The notes under the pieces are model-generated. The model saw only the letters and a program-made list of their open reading frames with translations, searched no databases and was not told the DNA's origin. Source: Lichenostomus cassidix (Eukaryota; Chordata; Aves; Passeriformes; Meliphagidae). Taken from it: a stretch of 64,000 nt of DNA. Where the stretch lies: NCBI GenBank assembly GCA_008360975.2, contig CM039182.1, forward strand, positions 54,262,491 through 54,326,490, in the 5' to 3' direction. This document shows, piece after piece, positions 12,321-25,107 of the stretch; positions within the stretch are counted from its first letter, which is position 1, and the number at the start of each line of letters is the position of its first letter. The position numbers and the translations under genes are program-made.

Positions 12321-12359
12321 CACAGCATTAGCTGGGCAAAGACAAGCCTTACAAAAAGA
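12321..12359 (+). other. 23-RSS of TRGV3
   Basis: Heptamer CACAGCA (12321-12327), 23 bp spacer, nonamer ACAAAAAGA (12351-12359). The heptamer keeps CAC but lacks the terminal TG. Confidence 0.85.
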
Positions 12360-13355
12360 CTCTTTGTGCTCTGAACCGCAAGCTCTGAACTCTGCTAAAA
12401 TTCAAATACTTCCTTATTCCACCCCTTTCATGATTTTCTGCAGCAGGAGAGGAAAATCAACAATGTCTTATGACTACAATTAAATATATGATGTTGACAA
12501 TCAGTACATCATTTCAGTACTCAGACATATCTGCAATGCCAGACAGAACAGTCTTCCTGTCACTTTAAGGTAAATATATGAAACATTGCTTTTAAAAAGA
12601 AGGCTAGATTTTACTGAAAACATTCACCTGAAAAGAACACAATCTGTCTCTGTGTGTGAGCTACAAATTTCTCTTCTCTGTTAGAGTCCTAGCAAGCAGA
12701 GTAACATTTCTTCATCCCCTCAGTATTTTCTCTTGAAAAAAGAAGACAGGAATATTAAAGGAGTGAAGACCAGGTGATCTTGCCCATCCTCCTTCATATT
12801 TTCCTTTTACTTTCCTTTGCATTTCAGTAACTAAAGATTCCTACAACAAAACAGCCCAGAAAACATAATTTTATTGTCACAGTTCCTCACTATATGTGTC
12901 CAAGACAAAAATTGAAATCCTCAGCCATGAGCTGTATTCCAGAAAAGCAGAGACTCTCAGAGCCTTTGGGTTTTAGTGTACTGAGTTTTAAAAATCAGAT
13001 TCTACAATCAAAGACTGGTTCCAGGAAAGCTGACATTTTCCTGACAGCTATATCAGAACACTGAGATATTTTTGGTCTTAAATTTTCTGAATTAGAGTGC
13101 ATATGTTCAGTATCCTTTGAGGTATTCCTCTAATGCATCTGGACCTTAAAAAAGTGAGCACAAATACCTCCATAGTGATGAGTTTATAGTTCCACAGTCT
13201 CTGAACACTGTTTTTGCTAATGGTTCTATGTGATTTGAGCATATAACATCTTGCTATGGATGTTTCTGTCCTGCTCAACTATTTGAAAAATAGACTGTAG
13301 TACATGTGACCTCAGATGTTAACTTCAGTCAGCTTGCCTTTTGTCTTTGTATTGT
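12360..13355. other. Spacer; no gene recognised
   Basis: AT-rich sequence with no repeat or coding signal I can support. Confidence 0.45.
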
Positions 13356-14290
13356 TCGATCTGCGAATTTCTCACAACCAGTCTAGGAGGTTTCTGGAGT
13401 GAGTTGGCAGCAACTTCCTGACGTGGGTGATTGAGCAGCCAACAAGGGAAAATGCTCTGCTGGACCTTGTTGTGAATGGGAAGGTCAAGGCAGCACTAAC
13501 CATGAGCCAGTGGTGTTCAGACTCCTGAGAGAGGGCAGCAGGGAAAAAGGTAGGACCTCAACCCTGGACTTCAGGAGAGCAGACTTTAAAGTTCTTCAGA
13601 GATCTCCTTGGAAGCTTCACATTGGGTGGAACCCAGGAGAGAAGTGTCCAGGAATGCTAATAGATATTCAAGAATCTCCTCCAAGTTCAAGAAAGGTCCA
13701 GTCTGACAATTAGAAAACCAAGCAAAAACAGCAGGAGTCCCTCATGAATGAGCAAAAAGCTGCTGACTTAACTTAGGCATAAAAATGAAGTATAAAAGAG
13801 GCGGAATCAGGGGCAGGTGGTCCAGGAGGAGTATGGACCTGCTGTTCAACCATGCGGGGATGGGCTTAGGAAAGCAAAAACCCAGCTAGAATTGAATTTG
13901 GAAAATGATGTAAAGGGGAACAAGAAAGGATTCTACAAATACAGCAGCAGCAAAAGAAAGACTAAGGAAAGCTGCTGTATAGGGCAGGGAAACTGGTGAT
14001 GGATGACATGGAAAAACCTGAGGTACTCAGTATTTCCTTTGCCTCAGCATTCCCTAGTAAGAATGGTCTTCAGGTATCCCATGCCCTTGAGACCAGATGA
14101 AAAGTTTGGAGCAAGGAAGACAGCCTTTGGTGGAGGAGGATCAGGCTAGTGAGCACTTAAATTGAACACACATAAGTCCATGGTACCTGATGAAATCTGG
14201 GAAGGTGATGAAGCCACTAATCTTGGAAACCATCTACAGACACTGGAAGGTGAAGAAGGTGATCGGGATTAGTCAGCTTTGATGTACAAG
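13356..14290 (+). mobile_element. CR1 LINE ORF2 remnant (plus)
   Basis: Degraded endonuclease-RT linker of CR1 ORF2. Recognisable pieces are the CTGGACCTTGTTGTGAATGG stretch, the LEGGSRE-type region near 13510-13600, KGFYKYSSSKRKTKE near 13910-13965 (the usual CR1 KxFYKYI block) and EYFASAF-like sequence near 14030. Several stops and frameshifts. The similar block recurs at 61340-61960. Confidence 0.8.
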
Positions 14291-15822
14291 GGGGAGGTTA
14301 TTTAGATAGCTTTAGATAACGAAGCTCTTTACAAAATGGATTTTGGCCATTTCATCAGTGACAAGTCTATTTCATGATAATTTGAACCTGGAACGGTATT
14401 TTGTAAAACAATACTCTGGCCCCCGAATGTGTCTTCTTGGCATAGACACTATCATGTTTGGCCAGTAATTATTCCTAATTGGAGACTTACTCTGTTAGAA
14501 AGCTTATGGTACAAAACCTAGACAGTGTTAGGTTTAGGGATTTAATCACATAAATTAGGGATTTAATCACATGAGATCCAATCAGTGACACATTCCTTTA
14601 CCCTTCATCTGGGATCAGGTGCCTGACAGATTTCTGCTTTGTGATCAGAAGAATAGCAATTTACTGTTACTGTTTCATACATGGTAGTTTTTGGCAACAG
14701 GGGCTTGGTTTCAGGTCCTCAACATACAATAGCCAATGCAGTTTCCACTCTGATTAGCTATAGTTGCCCATTCAGAAGACTGCTGGGATAAGTGATCTCT
14801 TCCTTGGCTCTCTCTCCCTTCACCTTAGGGTGGCCTGACAGAAAATTAAACAGGCTTTCCCATAGTTATTTACTGGGAGGAGAGGGGTCCTTTCCATTGC
14901 CACTGCACAGAGGCAGTTGTCTCTCCTTGCCTGATTCTCATTAGAGCTCTGCATTCACATGCACCTTTCCAAACCACTTAGCAACATTTGATTACCACGA
15001 GCATGCTGCATGTGGTCAATTGCCAGCAGGAGGGAGAATGAAGCAACTCATCTTCACTCCCAGCAAGCCACAGCCCAGGCTCATCAGTCACAGGGGAGTC
15101 CCCCACAACATCAGACCTGCTCATCAAGATGTCTCTCTGCAATGGCTCTTGACAACAGCTGTTCTCTTTTATTTTCCAGCCATTTTTCCAAGAAGTGTTT
15201 GCATTTCAGCTGAGCTATGAAACTGAAATCCTGCGGCAGTGCATTTCCTTCCGCTCCCTAAACCAAAGAGGAGGCAAGTCCCCCCAGGGGAGCTTCCGCA
15301 GTTGCCACAGGTTGGTGGCCTTCAGTTGCTTTGGTGCAGGGCAGTACCAACACAGGGGCACCCTAGGCAATTCTGCACCCTGCAGCTAGGTGACTAAGCT
15401 CAAGCAGCAAAAAGCAGTCCCCATCTGCTCTGACACCGTGCACCTGTTCGCACCCCTCAGGTGAGGTACGTGCTCACTGCCCTCCAGGCTGAAACCTTCA
15501 TTCCACCATACAAAGCTGGACCTGCTCTTACTTCCAACATTTTCTCAAACACTCTGACTAGAGTTTTATAGGGCCACAATCTTTGGATTTATCAATGTTT
15601 CCCGTATTTACTTGAAAAACAAACAGGACTACAGCCTTTTTACCAAGTTTAGTATTTGGCAGCCTGGAGAGGGTTTCCTAAAAAAACACCCCATCTTCTT
15701 GCACACAGAAGATCTATCGCTGAAAACCATTCAAGGGAGCCACCTCCTCCTTTCACACAACACAGTCCCCATCCGGAGTCCCTTTCATTCTCCTCAATGA
15801 GAGCAAACTGTGACAAGGAAAC
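14291..15822. other. Upstream flank of TRGV4; no gene recognised
   Basis: Contains a short direct repeat (AGGGATTTAATCACAT twice near 14535-14570). Otherwise unique-looking. Confidence 0.45.
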
Positions 15823-16301
15823 ATGCTGCTGCTGTTAGTGCTTGTGGCCACAGTCTCTTGGTCTTGTAAGTACTTCCTTATTTTCCTGCCTTTCCTCACA
15901 GGCACCCATGGCTTTGCTAACAGGCATCTTTCCAAACCCCTGAATTCCAGCTAATGACATAATTTCTCCTTTTCTCTTTCCTAGATGGATTTGCACAGGA
16001 AATTCCCTTGCAGAGTCCTGTATCTATCACAAAGTTCCAAAAAAGTGCACGGATGACATGTGAAATTCAAACATTAATGACAAATTTTGATGGCATCGTC
16101 ATACACTGGTATCAGCAGAAGGAGGGTAAAGCTCCAGAGAGACTTCTGTTCTTTTCAGGAGGAAAAGTAACTGTCGAAAGTGGCTTTCAAGCGAACAGGT
16201 ACATGGTTGAAAGAGTTTCTGTCATGAAGCGGTGTGTTCTTACAATAAAAGATGTAATTCCAGATGATGCTGCCACTTACTATTGTGCCTACTGGGATCC
16301 T
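15823..16301 (+). CDS. TRGV: TRGV4, open T-cell receptor gamma variable segment
   Basis: Leader exon 15823-15865 (MLLLLVLVATVSWS, donor GTAAGT); V exon 15985-16301 after acceptor TTTCTCTTTCCTAG, joined in phase 1. The spliced frame is open. Landmarks: SPVSITKFQKSARMTC with the first cysteine, core IHWYQQKEGKAPERLL, a framework 3 with an extra cysteine (KRCVLTI), DDAATYYCAYWDP with the second cysteine. The 119 bp intron and gene plan match V1-V3; it is closer to V1 in framework 1 (SITK) than to V3. It is the most J-proximal V, although an ERVL provirus now separates it from J1 by over 10 kb. Likely functional, but its heptamer is non-standard. Confidence 0.9.
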
Positions 16302-16340
16302 CACTGTGACAGACACTTAAAGATCATCAAGGCAAAAAAC
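16302..16340 (+). other. 23-RSS of TRGV4
   Basis: Heptamer CACTGTG (16302-16308), 23 bp spacer, nonamer GCAAAAAAC (16332-16340). The heptamer has T for A at position 4. Confidence 0.82.
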
Positions 16341-16992
16341 CCCACCTGCAATGTCTGAACCACGAAGTTGTAACTGTGCCACTCCATCAGTTTTCTCACT
16401 CCATCTGAGTGAGCTGCTGAAAGGCCCAAACTTTTTCTGCTACTCCAAAGAGAGGGTAACGCTGCATAAATGTCCTTCTCAAAGTCTGCATTATCATTAG
16501 CACTCCTGTTTTCAACACACATCTACTATTTTAAGGGCAAAGAAAGTCTTCACTGCCTTAAGACTTAGCACATAAATACTGGACACTCACCTGCTCCTTT
16601 GGAGCTGTTTGCACAGCCATGGCAGAATTCTGGTGGTCTTTAGGGAAACAGAGAAGTAGTTATCTTCTAGCCCAACCACTTTTCTCCCATAGGAAAGAGT
16701 AGGCAGAAAAGAAATACAATGTACTGAAGGAAGTACCTTGCTGGTGGGAATTGTATGCTTGCCACTGCGAACACTTTTGGAAAAGTTTCTCCCTGTGATC
16801 TTCCCTGCTATAAATGTAAGCAACTGTAAGCCGTTGGAAAAACTGTAAGCCCTGTCCACCCTAATGCAGATATCACAAAGTCTCACACAGACCAATTTAA
16901 ATTAGAGATTTACAGTGTCTTATCTACCACAGCTGATTATGTGCTGCTTTTAACCATCCTTTTCCTCCAATTCACGTTAAGACAAATAGAAT
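16341..16992. other. Downstream flank of V4; no gene recognised
   Basis: Unique-looking spacer up to the ERVL LTR. Confidence 0.45.
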
Positions 16993-17420
16993 TGTCATGG
17001 TTTAGAAATGGTATTCCCCAATTTAATGCTTCCACTGAATCACTCCAAACCTTGTACTGCTTCCTCACTCCCACTTCCCCTTCCCACTCCCTCCTGCAGC
17101 AAGCTAGAGAGGAGAGCTGACGGCACAAAAGGAAAAGATGAGGGTTTGGCATACTAACAATTTACTGGATACAGCAATGAGATAAGAAAAGGAACAGTTA
17201 CAGCAACAATACTAATAACAGGGCACACAGAAGAGGCAAATGATTCATACGCGAGAACTCACCACACCAAGCCACATAAAACGCTAACCACTGCCACACT
17301 ACTCTGACCAAAAGAGACCCCCTTTTCCCTTGCCCCAGTTGTGACATGAGGTGGTGTAGAACAGAGATGCCCCTCCTAACTACTGCAAAAATTAACCCTT
17401 TCTTGGCTGAAATCAGGACA
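16993..17420 (-). mobile_element. 3' LTR of the ERVL provirus
   Basis: Shares with the right LTR the GATAAGA..ACAGCAACAAT block, the GAACTCAC stretch and the AGGTGGTGTAGAA..CTGCAAAAATTAA end. About 428 bp. Confidence 0.8.
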
Positions 17421-17429
17421 TTATCCATT

Positions 17430-17640
17430 CCTTATTCTATATATAATAGATATCATAGATATCATATATCTATATATCAATATATCAATAGATATCATAT
17501 TCCTTATTCTATATATCATAGAATAGATATGCGCATCTATCATACCCAGATCCTACACCTTCGAGTTATATACATTTATACGCATATCTATATATACTAT
17601 ACACATATCTATATATATATACAAAAGCATGAGCATAATT
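17430..17640 (+). repeat. AT-rich simple repeat (TATATC/TATATA)
   Basis: Long run of imperfect ATATAT, ATAGATATCATA and TATACACATATC units, probably an expansion at the ERVL 3' LTR/internal border. Confidence 0.9.
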
Positions 17641-18389
17641 TCTATAGTCAAATCAATGGCCATCCCTCCAAGATGTCTGTTGAGTTCATTTAGTCCATGA
17701 CTGTGGGTTCTATCTGTCCTAGGTGTCTTCCAGGGGTGGAAGGCTGGTGTGCTGTTGGGTGGTTGCAAGCTGTATCAGGAGCTCATGACTGGTGTATCTG
17801 GAGCAGTCCATACTCGCTGTCCATGGTTGGTTATGGCATACAGTGGTAGTGCCATTCAGCAACCAATATTAAACAATTCAACATTACAGACTGTTTTTAC
17901 CCAAAAATCAAATCCCCTTGAGGAACAAATTGCATTTCCCCCATTTCTCTGCATTACCGATGATGTGTAGCCAGTTCTTTCAGCAAAAATAATCCCATGG
18001 ATGTCTTTGTCTTTGCTTGAGGCAGGACTAATCCAAACTGTCTTCCCTAATACATATTCCTTATATGCACCATGGGGACTTTAACTCCTTCTCTGTTACA
18101 TGAAGGTTTTGATTGAGCATGGTCAGCTTGATTGGAGAGAGCCTCTAGAGTTATTTAACTAGGTGGCCTCTGCTAAACATAAATCCCAATGTTTGAAGGT
18201 CCAATCACCTATTGCTGTTAATATGGTTTTTAATAGCCCATTTTGCCATTCAATATTCCCAGAGGCTGGTGCATGAGAGAGAATATGATACACTCACTCC
18301 ATACCATGCTCTCTGGCTCAGGTATCTACGAGGCCATTTTTAAAATGAGTTCCATTGTCTGACTCAATACTTTCTGGGATGCCATGCTG

Positions 18390-18700
18390 CCATAGGACTT
18401 TCTTTTCAAGGCTCAAGATGGTGGTCTGGCAAGTGGTGTGAGGTACAGGGTACATCTCCAGCCATCCAGTGGTTGCTTCGGCAATCGTGAGCACAATGGC
18501 CTGTTAGCACCCACCTTGGTGCATTTGCAGGATGTGATACAATCAATCTCCCAGGCCTCCCCATTTTTATATTTTGACCATGGTTGAAATATAACCATAC
18601 CACAAAGGCTTTACCCTCTTGGCCTGGTTGATTGCAGCACATGTTTCCCAGTTGTGGATAATCTGGAACATAATGTCCATGATTAGGTCCACCCTTTGAT
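18390..18700 (-). pseudogene. ERVL integrase remnant
   Basis: The minus-strand frame shows a CAAINQAKRVKPLW zinc-region end followed by W.IDCIT and a decayed catalytic core (WMAGDVPCT), the usual order of an ERVL integrase. It is spread over two frames and cut by the LTR at 18708. Not functional. Confidence 0.65.
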
Positions 18701-18707
18701 CAAGCAC

Positions 18708-19783
18708 TGTCATGGTTTGACCCTGGCCAAATTCCAGGCACCTATGACATCTGGTCTCTCTGCTCTCCCCTGCAACAGCTGTACAGAGGAGAGGGAGAAA
18801 AAAGTTAACACACACACACACAGGGCTCATGAGCTGAGATAAGAAACTGGGGGAAAGATGCACTAAAGGCAATATGAGCTGAAGACTTAAAATTGCAAAG
18901 TGATTTATTGCTAACCTAACCCTAATCAGAGTCAGATAATGAGAAGTAAAAATCAGCTCTTAAGACACTGCTGCTCCACTTACCCCCACTCCCTCCTTCT
19001 AAACCAGCAGCACAGAGGGATAGGGTATGGGGGTTGGTCAGTCCATCACTGCGACTTTTCTTCCACTGCTCAGGGAGAGGAATCATCCTCTGTGTAGCCA
19101 TGGGTCCTTCCCATGAGAGACAGTCCTCTGCGAAATTCTTTGGTGTGGGTCCAAATGTCATAAGCAGCAGCCCACCTAAATCTACTGCAACATGAGCCCC
19201 TCATCCGCAGGGTGCAGACCTCCAAGCTGAGGCCAGGGTATTCCATTTTGGGAGCAAGGCCTTTCTCTCCACTGGGACTCTCACTGGATCACAGCTTCCT
19301 CCAGGCATCCACCTGCTCTGGCATGGGCACCTCCCCACAGACTGTGGGTGGATATCTGCACCCCTCATGAACCCCATGGGCTGCAGGGGGACAGCCTGTT
19401 TCACCATGGTCACCACGGCCAGCAGAGGACTCTAGGCTCCAGTGACTGGAGCACCTTCTCCCCTACTGTCTCCACTCACCTTGGCATTTCCATGTTGTTT
19501 TCCCCTCACATATGCTCACCTCCTCCTCCTTCTCTGGCTAAAACGAAGTGTGCACTCACATTGTTTTGATTTCTTCTTAAATATGTTATCACAGAGGCGA
19601 AAGTAACATCTCTAATTGGCCCTGGCTTGGCCAGCAGCACGTCCATCATCTTCAGAGCCATCAGATATTGGCTCTGCTGGACATGGTAAAAACTTTCAGA
19701 ACCTTAACACAGTACACACAGGAGCCATCTTTGTGTCCCCACTCCACCCACTAGCAAAAACTGGGCTAAGCCACACCAAGACA
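18708..19783 (-). mobile_element. Solo LTR nested in the ERVL integrase
   Basis: On the plus strand it runs from TGTCATGGTTTGACCCTGG to CCACACCAAGACA. A perfect 5 bp duplication AGCAC flanks it (18703-18707 and 19784-19788). Minus-strand AATAAATCAC lies near 18905. About 1,076 bp, with a small (AC)n run near 18812. Ends and size fit a passerine ERVL-type LTR. Insertion is younger than the host provirus. Confidence 0.85.
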
Positions 19784-19788
19784 AGCAC

Positions 19789-20090
19789 CCATCTGTATGT
19801 TGCACCTCTTCCCTGATGACCTGAGGTGTCATGGGCCCACTGAGCCAGACGTAATTAATCCTTGCCAGTCCAGATCCATCTAAGACACTTCAATTTTGGC
19901 AGCCTGTTCCACCTGCCTGTTGTTGTGGCAAACTCTTGGGCACCTGTGCATCTACAAGATTTACTTCTATAACCAGCTTATCTACCAGCCAGTGATGTCT
20001 TGTCACAGTTCAGCAACCCAGATACATTTACCTCTGCACTGTGGGAATCAATGGCACGTCTGCCTAGGCCTGTCTCAGGCTCACAAACAC
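19789..20090 (-). pseudogene. ERVL pol remnant (RNase H/integrase side)
   Basis: Continuation of the antisense pol sequence after the nested LTR. Assigned by position between integrase and RT; only weak protein features are visible. Confidence 0.45.
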
Positions 20091-20096
20091 TGACCA

Positions 20097-20506
20097 TGTT
20101 ACAGACAACTTCATACCTGTGAGAACCTTACCATAAATACCTTACCAGAAGCAAGAAGTAAAAATAAAGTATGGACAACAACCTGTACCCATGAGAACCT
20201 CAGCGTGGACAGAAGCAAGAATCAAAACAAAGTTTGGCCAACAGCTCGTCTGTTTTTCAAGACAGAAAAACATGAAGAAATTTTGCACTTGCAATAGAGA
20301 GGCTGTTTTTCACAGAAGTTGTGTACTAGGAATAACTGACCAGCAGTAGTGTATGACAGGTTTGAGGAGCCAGTGACTGTGTGGCACGAATGTTAGAAAA
20401 TAGTATAAAAAAGACTGTAGCAATAAAGCTCACTCTATCTTCACCTTCCTTCCTGGCTTGGAGTTATGTTTTTGCGTCGCGTGTCCGTCTCTACTGCGAC
20501 GCTGCA
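20097..20506 (+). mobile_element. Solo LTR, ERVK-like size, nested in ERVL
   Basis: Starts TGTTACAG. Has TATAAAAAAG near 20403, CAATAAAGC near 20421 and ends near GCTGCA. About 410 bp. The flanking hexamers TGACCA and CTACCA match at 4 of 6, so the ends are likely but not proven. Confidence 0.65.
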
Positions 20507-20759
20507 CTACCAATTCTCTTTTTCCATGTCTCCATCCACGCCCATGGACCATTTGCTACCATGCATGAGTCAGTGTAGAGGTAGAGCACTGGCCATTTCT
20601 CTCATTCAGTGAGTTCTAAACCCAGCTAAACAGCTTTCAGCTCTGCGAACAGAGTTATACACTTGATACACCTTATCCCTCAATAGCTTCTGCAACTGTT
20701 TTGGATTAATGATAAAACTCACCATGTAGGACTCCATACAGCAGCTTTCCATTTTCAGT

Positions 20760-21300
20760 GTACCCCTACAATATGGCAGGACCCACCAGTAAAGAGAATA
20801 TACTGCTTTTCATTTTCTGGTAGTTGATTATATGGTTGAGCCTCCTCTTCCTCTTCTCTTTAAAATTTCTTTGCTGTGTTACCCCACACAATAATGTCAC
20901 CAATGTATTGTAAGTATTCTGCAGCCTCATCCTTTTCCAATGCAGTCTGATCAGTCCATGGCAAATAGTGGGGCTGTGTTTCCACCCCTGAGGCAGTCTG
21001 TTCCAGGAGTACTGGACAACCCTCCAGGTGAAAGTAAACTGTGGCCTGCACACTGCTGCTAAAGGAATGGAGAAAAACATATTTGCAATGTCCATAGTGG
21101 CACCACTTTGCTGCCTTGGACTCCAGTTCATATTGAAGTTCCAGCATGTCCATCACAGCAGCACTCAGTCATGCTGTGACTTCATTCAGGCCATGATAGT
21201 CCACTGTCAGTCTGCAATCTCCACTGGACTTATGCACTGGCCATATGGGGCTATTAAAGTGTGAGCAAGTCTTACTGACCACTCCCTGGCTCTCCAGTTC
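20760..21300 (-). pseudogene. ERVL reverse transcriptase remnant
   Basis: Minus-strand frames show the RT order: DIANMFFSIPL, then QFTFTWR and NRLPQGWKHSPTICHGL, then QYIGDIIVWGN. The last is the active-site box with G replacing the first D of YIDD. Two frames are needed, so at least one frameshift exists. This is the clearest coding evidence for the element's class and strand. Confidence 0.82.
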
Positions 21301-22010
21301 ACAAATGGTGTCATGGATGGGGGTCACAGAGTCCCAGTTGGTTACTGTTGATGATGTGGTATTGTTGATGATGCACTGTTGTGGTAGTGATTGGTGCCAG
21401 CTGTTCTTTGACCCTACGCAGTCCCACAGCAGAAGGGCCCTCTGAGATATCAGGCAAGGTGTTTATCTGTCTAATTTCCTCTGTCTCCACTGCAGCTATC
21501 CCAAAATTAACAATGTCCTTTTAAATCTTTGAAATACCCTCTCCTGAGTTAATCTATGCCAAGGATACACAGGGCCTCTGGGCCAATCAGAATGGGGTGG
21601 GTTTTGCCTTTTGTTCCCAGTCAGGCTCACCTCAGCTTCCAGTACTGTCAGCTGTTGGGACACCCCTGTCACCCCAGAAACAGAGATAGATTCAGCCCCT
21701 ACAGATCTTCATGGCATCGGGGTACATTATGTGCCAGTGTCAACTAAAACCTTATACTCTTGTGGGTCTGATGTGCCAGGCCATCAGAGCCACCCAGTCC
21801 AATAGATCCATTTGTCCCTTTCCTCCACCTGGCTGGAGGCAGAGCCCCTCTAGTTCTGGTCACAGTACTAGTTGCTCTGTTCTTACAAACATGAGGTTCA
21901 CAAGAGGAGGTCCCTTCAAGAGCATCAGAAGTAACATCAGCTCTCCTATTTTGTCTGAGGACTTGTCCACTGTAAACTGGAGGGGCATTTATCCTTGAAG
22001 AATTTCCTGC
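21301..22010 (-). pseudogene. ERVL protease/early pol remnant (by position)
   Basis: Antisense sequence lying between RT and gag of the provirus. No intact protease motif found. Confidence 0.35.
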
Positions 22011-22485
22011 AGCAGTTGTTCTGGGTACAGAGGAAAAAAAAGAGGGGTGAAATTTTAACGCTGTTTAATTCCATGTCACTCACATCATGGCAGGAGTGCA
22101 GTTTCCGCAGGAAATGCTGAGCCGTCAGAAGCTGGAAGCAGCCAGTCTTACCTCAGCCATGGGAAAGGATAAACTGTTTCCTGAAACACATGGCCATTGG
22201 TAACTCAAAAGGGGAAAATACTGCTACTGCCACCGCTGTTTGCTACTGTTGCTGTTAATTCTGCAGCTGCCAACAGCCCCAGTGGAAGATGCAGTACACA
22301 CCAGGACCACCACTGGGACCATCACTGCCCTGGGGGAAGGGAGACCTCTGCACTAGGACCATCGTTGCAACCAATGGAGCCAGCGTTTTTCAGCAGCATA
22401 GCTGCTGTTCAGACTAACTAGCTTCCCAGGTGCTGTGTAGCCCAGTGCATGGGAGGAGGGGCCAGGTCCCACTTTCATCTTTTAT

Positions 22486-22928
22486 TGTGATAATGGCTGC
22501 AAGTTCCCCACACCCCTTTCTTAACGACTGTACTTGTCACCTATTGTCCTGCCTTCCCTATTCCACATAGTCCTAGCCACGCCCACAGTTTTCCCTATTG
22601 GTTCCTGTACCCTAACCCCACGTGGCCCTGGCCACTCCCTCGGGTTTCCCCTATTGGTTCCTGTACTCCTAACTCCGCCCCTGTACCTCCCCTGTACCCA
22701 GAGGTCACTGGGCCTGTGTGCTGTCCCTGCCCCTCTCTGTTTCCCTATAAAACCCCTTACCCTCCGCTATCTTGCTGTCTATGCTCTACGTGTGTCTATG
22801 TTCCACATGTGCTGAGCATGTGAGGCCTTCGCCCTCAAGGCATCTCTGCCTCGGGGAGGTCGTTGGCCTCTGCTGCACCATGCGAATAAACATCTTCCAT
22901 GGACACAACTCATAGACCCTCCTCGCCT
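22486..22928 (+). mobile_element. LTR nested in ERVL gag region (tentative ends)
   Basis: Starts TGTGATAATGG. Has two CCCTATTGGTTCCTGTA direct repeats (CCAAT-type boxes, near 22577 and 22649), TATA (CCCTATAAAACC, near 22745) and GAATAAAC near 22882. TTTATT (22480-22485) and TTTATC (22929-22934) could be a 6 bp duplication with one mismatch. GC-rich U5-like sequence continues to about 23100, so the right end is uncertain. Confidence 0.55.
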
Positions 22929-23339
22929 CCTTTATCACCGCCGGTTGTGGAAGCAGACGAACCAGAGCTAGCCTTATGGCTCCCCGGCCGGTGAGAGTGC
23001 AGTGTCCAGCCCTGGGACAGAGGGTTTGGAGCACTGAGGCGCTGAACCGGGCTGGGTAGAGAAGCTCTAGGGTAAAGTCTGCTGCAACATCCTCTAAACC
23101 GCAACAATCTTTGTCTCCGTTTGTGCAGGGCCTTGGTTGGTGAACAACTTTCTGCATGTAAATCACCTTTGTTTTGCATACTTATAGTTACTGTTAATTT
23201 TTCTAATTTCATTCATGTTTTTTCTCAAGTAAATTTTTCTTAACTCAGAATCTCTGCTTTTAGTCTCCCTCTAACTGGGAGCAGGTTGGGGTGGAAGTGA
23301 GAAGGTTAAATGGGGTTTAATTTTCCAGCTGTTTTTTTA

Positions 23340-25080
23340 AATCAGCACACTCATGTACTTGTGCTGCTAGAGCAGAGGTGCTTCCTCATGTCCTCTCCAT
23401 GGTCACACAGGTAAAACCACAGGTTACCTCATGGTGTGTTCCCATCTCCCGAGCAGCAGGGTGCATGCTCCCAATAGCAGAGACTCTGTTCCATACTGGC
23501 AGGGGCATAAGACATTTCCTCTCGAATATGCTTGAATCTTTTGAGTCTGTTCAGTCTTGAGCAGTCTTTCCACAGCTGAGGTATAGGTCTGTGGAGAGGA
23601 AAAAAGGATGAGAACATATTGTCAGAGTTGGGTGATCACCTGAAGCAAAGTTCCTTCTCCTTCTTTCATTGACATCAATGAAAAGGAAGCCAAAGGGTTG
23701 GTGTACGATGATGGTGAGCTCCATACAAGCTTCTGTCACACATGGATTGTGTACACTGGACAGGGGACTGCTGGTTACTTGAATCCCTACAGAGTACTTC
23801 CAGCACAGCTAATTCACTCAGGTACTGGATACCTTTTTCCATGGCATTCCACTGACTTGGGCACCTATTAGATCATCCTTGAGAGAATGAAAAAAATCCT
23901 TTCCCTCACACTTGACAGGAATTACCTCCAGAGGCTGACAGTTTCTGTCTTCTTCCCAATCTCCTTGTCAATGCCCAGATGCCGGGACAGAGATCTCAGC
24001 TGCTTGGCTTCACTACTTTCATACTGTGGGCCACAATTTCCCATCATCAGAATAGCCAGGTCACCAGGGGCTCTTCTGACTGGTGGCTGGAATCTTCTTG
24101 CATATCTCACAGCTCACCTGGTAGGTAGGGATTAGGTGTTTATCTCTGGCCTTGCCTCTTCCTCCGGTTGTGAGGGCCCCATTCTTCTTCATTCCTCACT
24201 AAGCAAACTGATTTTCTCTTGGATTTCTTCTTCTGTATGGGCACAACTTGTACCAACATCAATTGTTCCTCTCATTCAGCTGCAGTTTGAGTGGCCACAG
24301 TGCTTGTTGGTCTGTTTTCCTCCTCTTCCCCCAAGAGTGCCATCTAGTATCAAACTGTGTCCAGTAAAGAGTAGCCAGGGTACACGGCAGTAAGTTGCAC
24401 CTCTGTTAAGAGTCCTGTAGATGTTTAGGGATGAACTTCCAAAACATTGGAGAAGAATAGTCCTTCAAAAGCTGGCCCATTTTCTCCTACATTCTATGAC
24501 ACTCATGACTATCCACCCTCAGGTTAGATCTCTGAATAACTTCTCTATAAATCTCTGTCCTGACTCTAAACATGATGTGGGCAACACTGAGGAGACCTGG
24601 CAGACTTAGCAACAAGAGTATGCTTTCCTTAACATCTAAGGGAAATTCAAAATTCTCAAAAGCTGTTTTAACAGGTCTGAAACAGGAAAAGGAGGTGAAA
24701 GTCTTGGGAAAATCATCCTCTCCTGTTCCTTCCACAAACTGGGTATGATTATTAATAACTCCCAGAGATTGTGCCCAAGGCAAGAGTAGGAGAACAACAC
24801 TGAATACAACTCCCAAATGACCCTCATTGTCCTTGATGTTGTCATGACATGAGCTGATATTCCTCAGTACATCAACAAAGCAACCCTGATCCTGCTCCCT
24901 GCTCTGAAAAAGAGCACTGCAAGGAGCACATACAGGAATATATACAGGGTTAGATACCACAACCACGTGAACAGATCAAGCAACATTGTAACCAGTGGTT
25001 CCATACCTAATACAATAAATGCCTAGATCAAATTTGTTTTCAACCAGCTCTTGACAGATCTATTGTTATCTCAGTATTTC
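23340..25080 (-). pseudogene. ERVL gag-region remnant
   Basis: Antisense region between the primer site and pol. The longest minus frame (24487-24966, 159 codons) is probably gag-derived from position, but I see no diagnostic motif. Confidence 0.45.
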
Positions 25081-25107
25081 ATACCCAATTTGGACACCAA
25101 ATAAGGC

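Noticed and set aside
12321..12483. Extension of the V3 frame past the RSS to a stop at 12483
   Set aside because: This germline read-through lies beyond the heptamer and would be removed by recombination.
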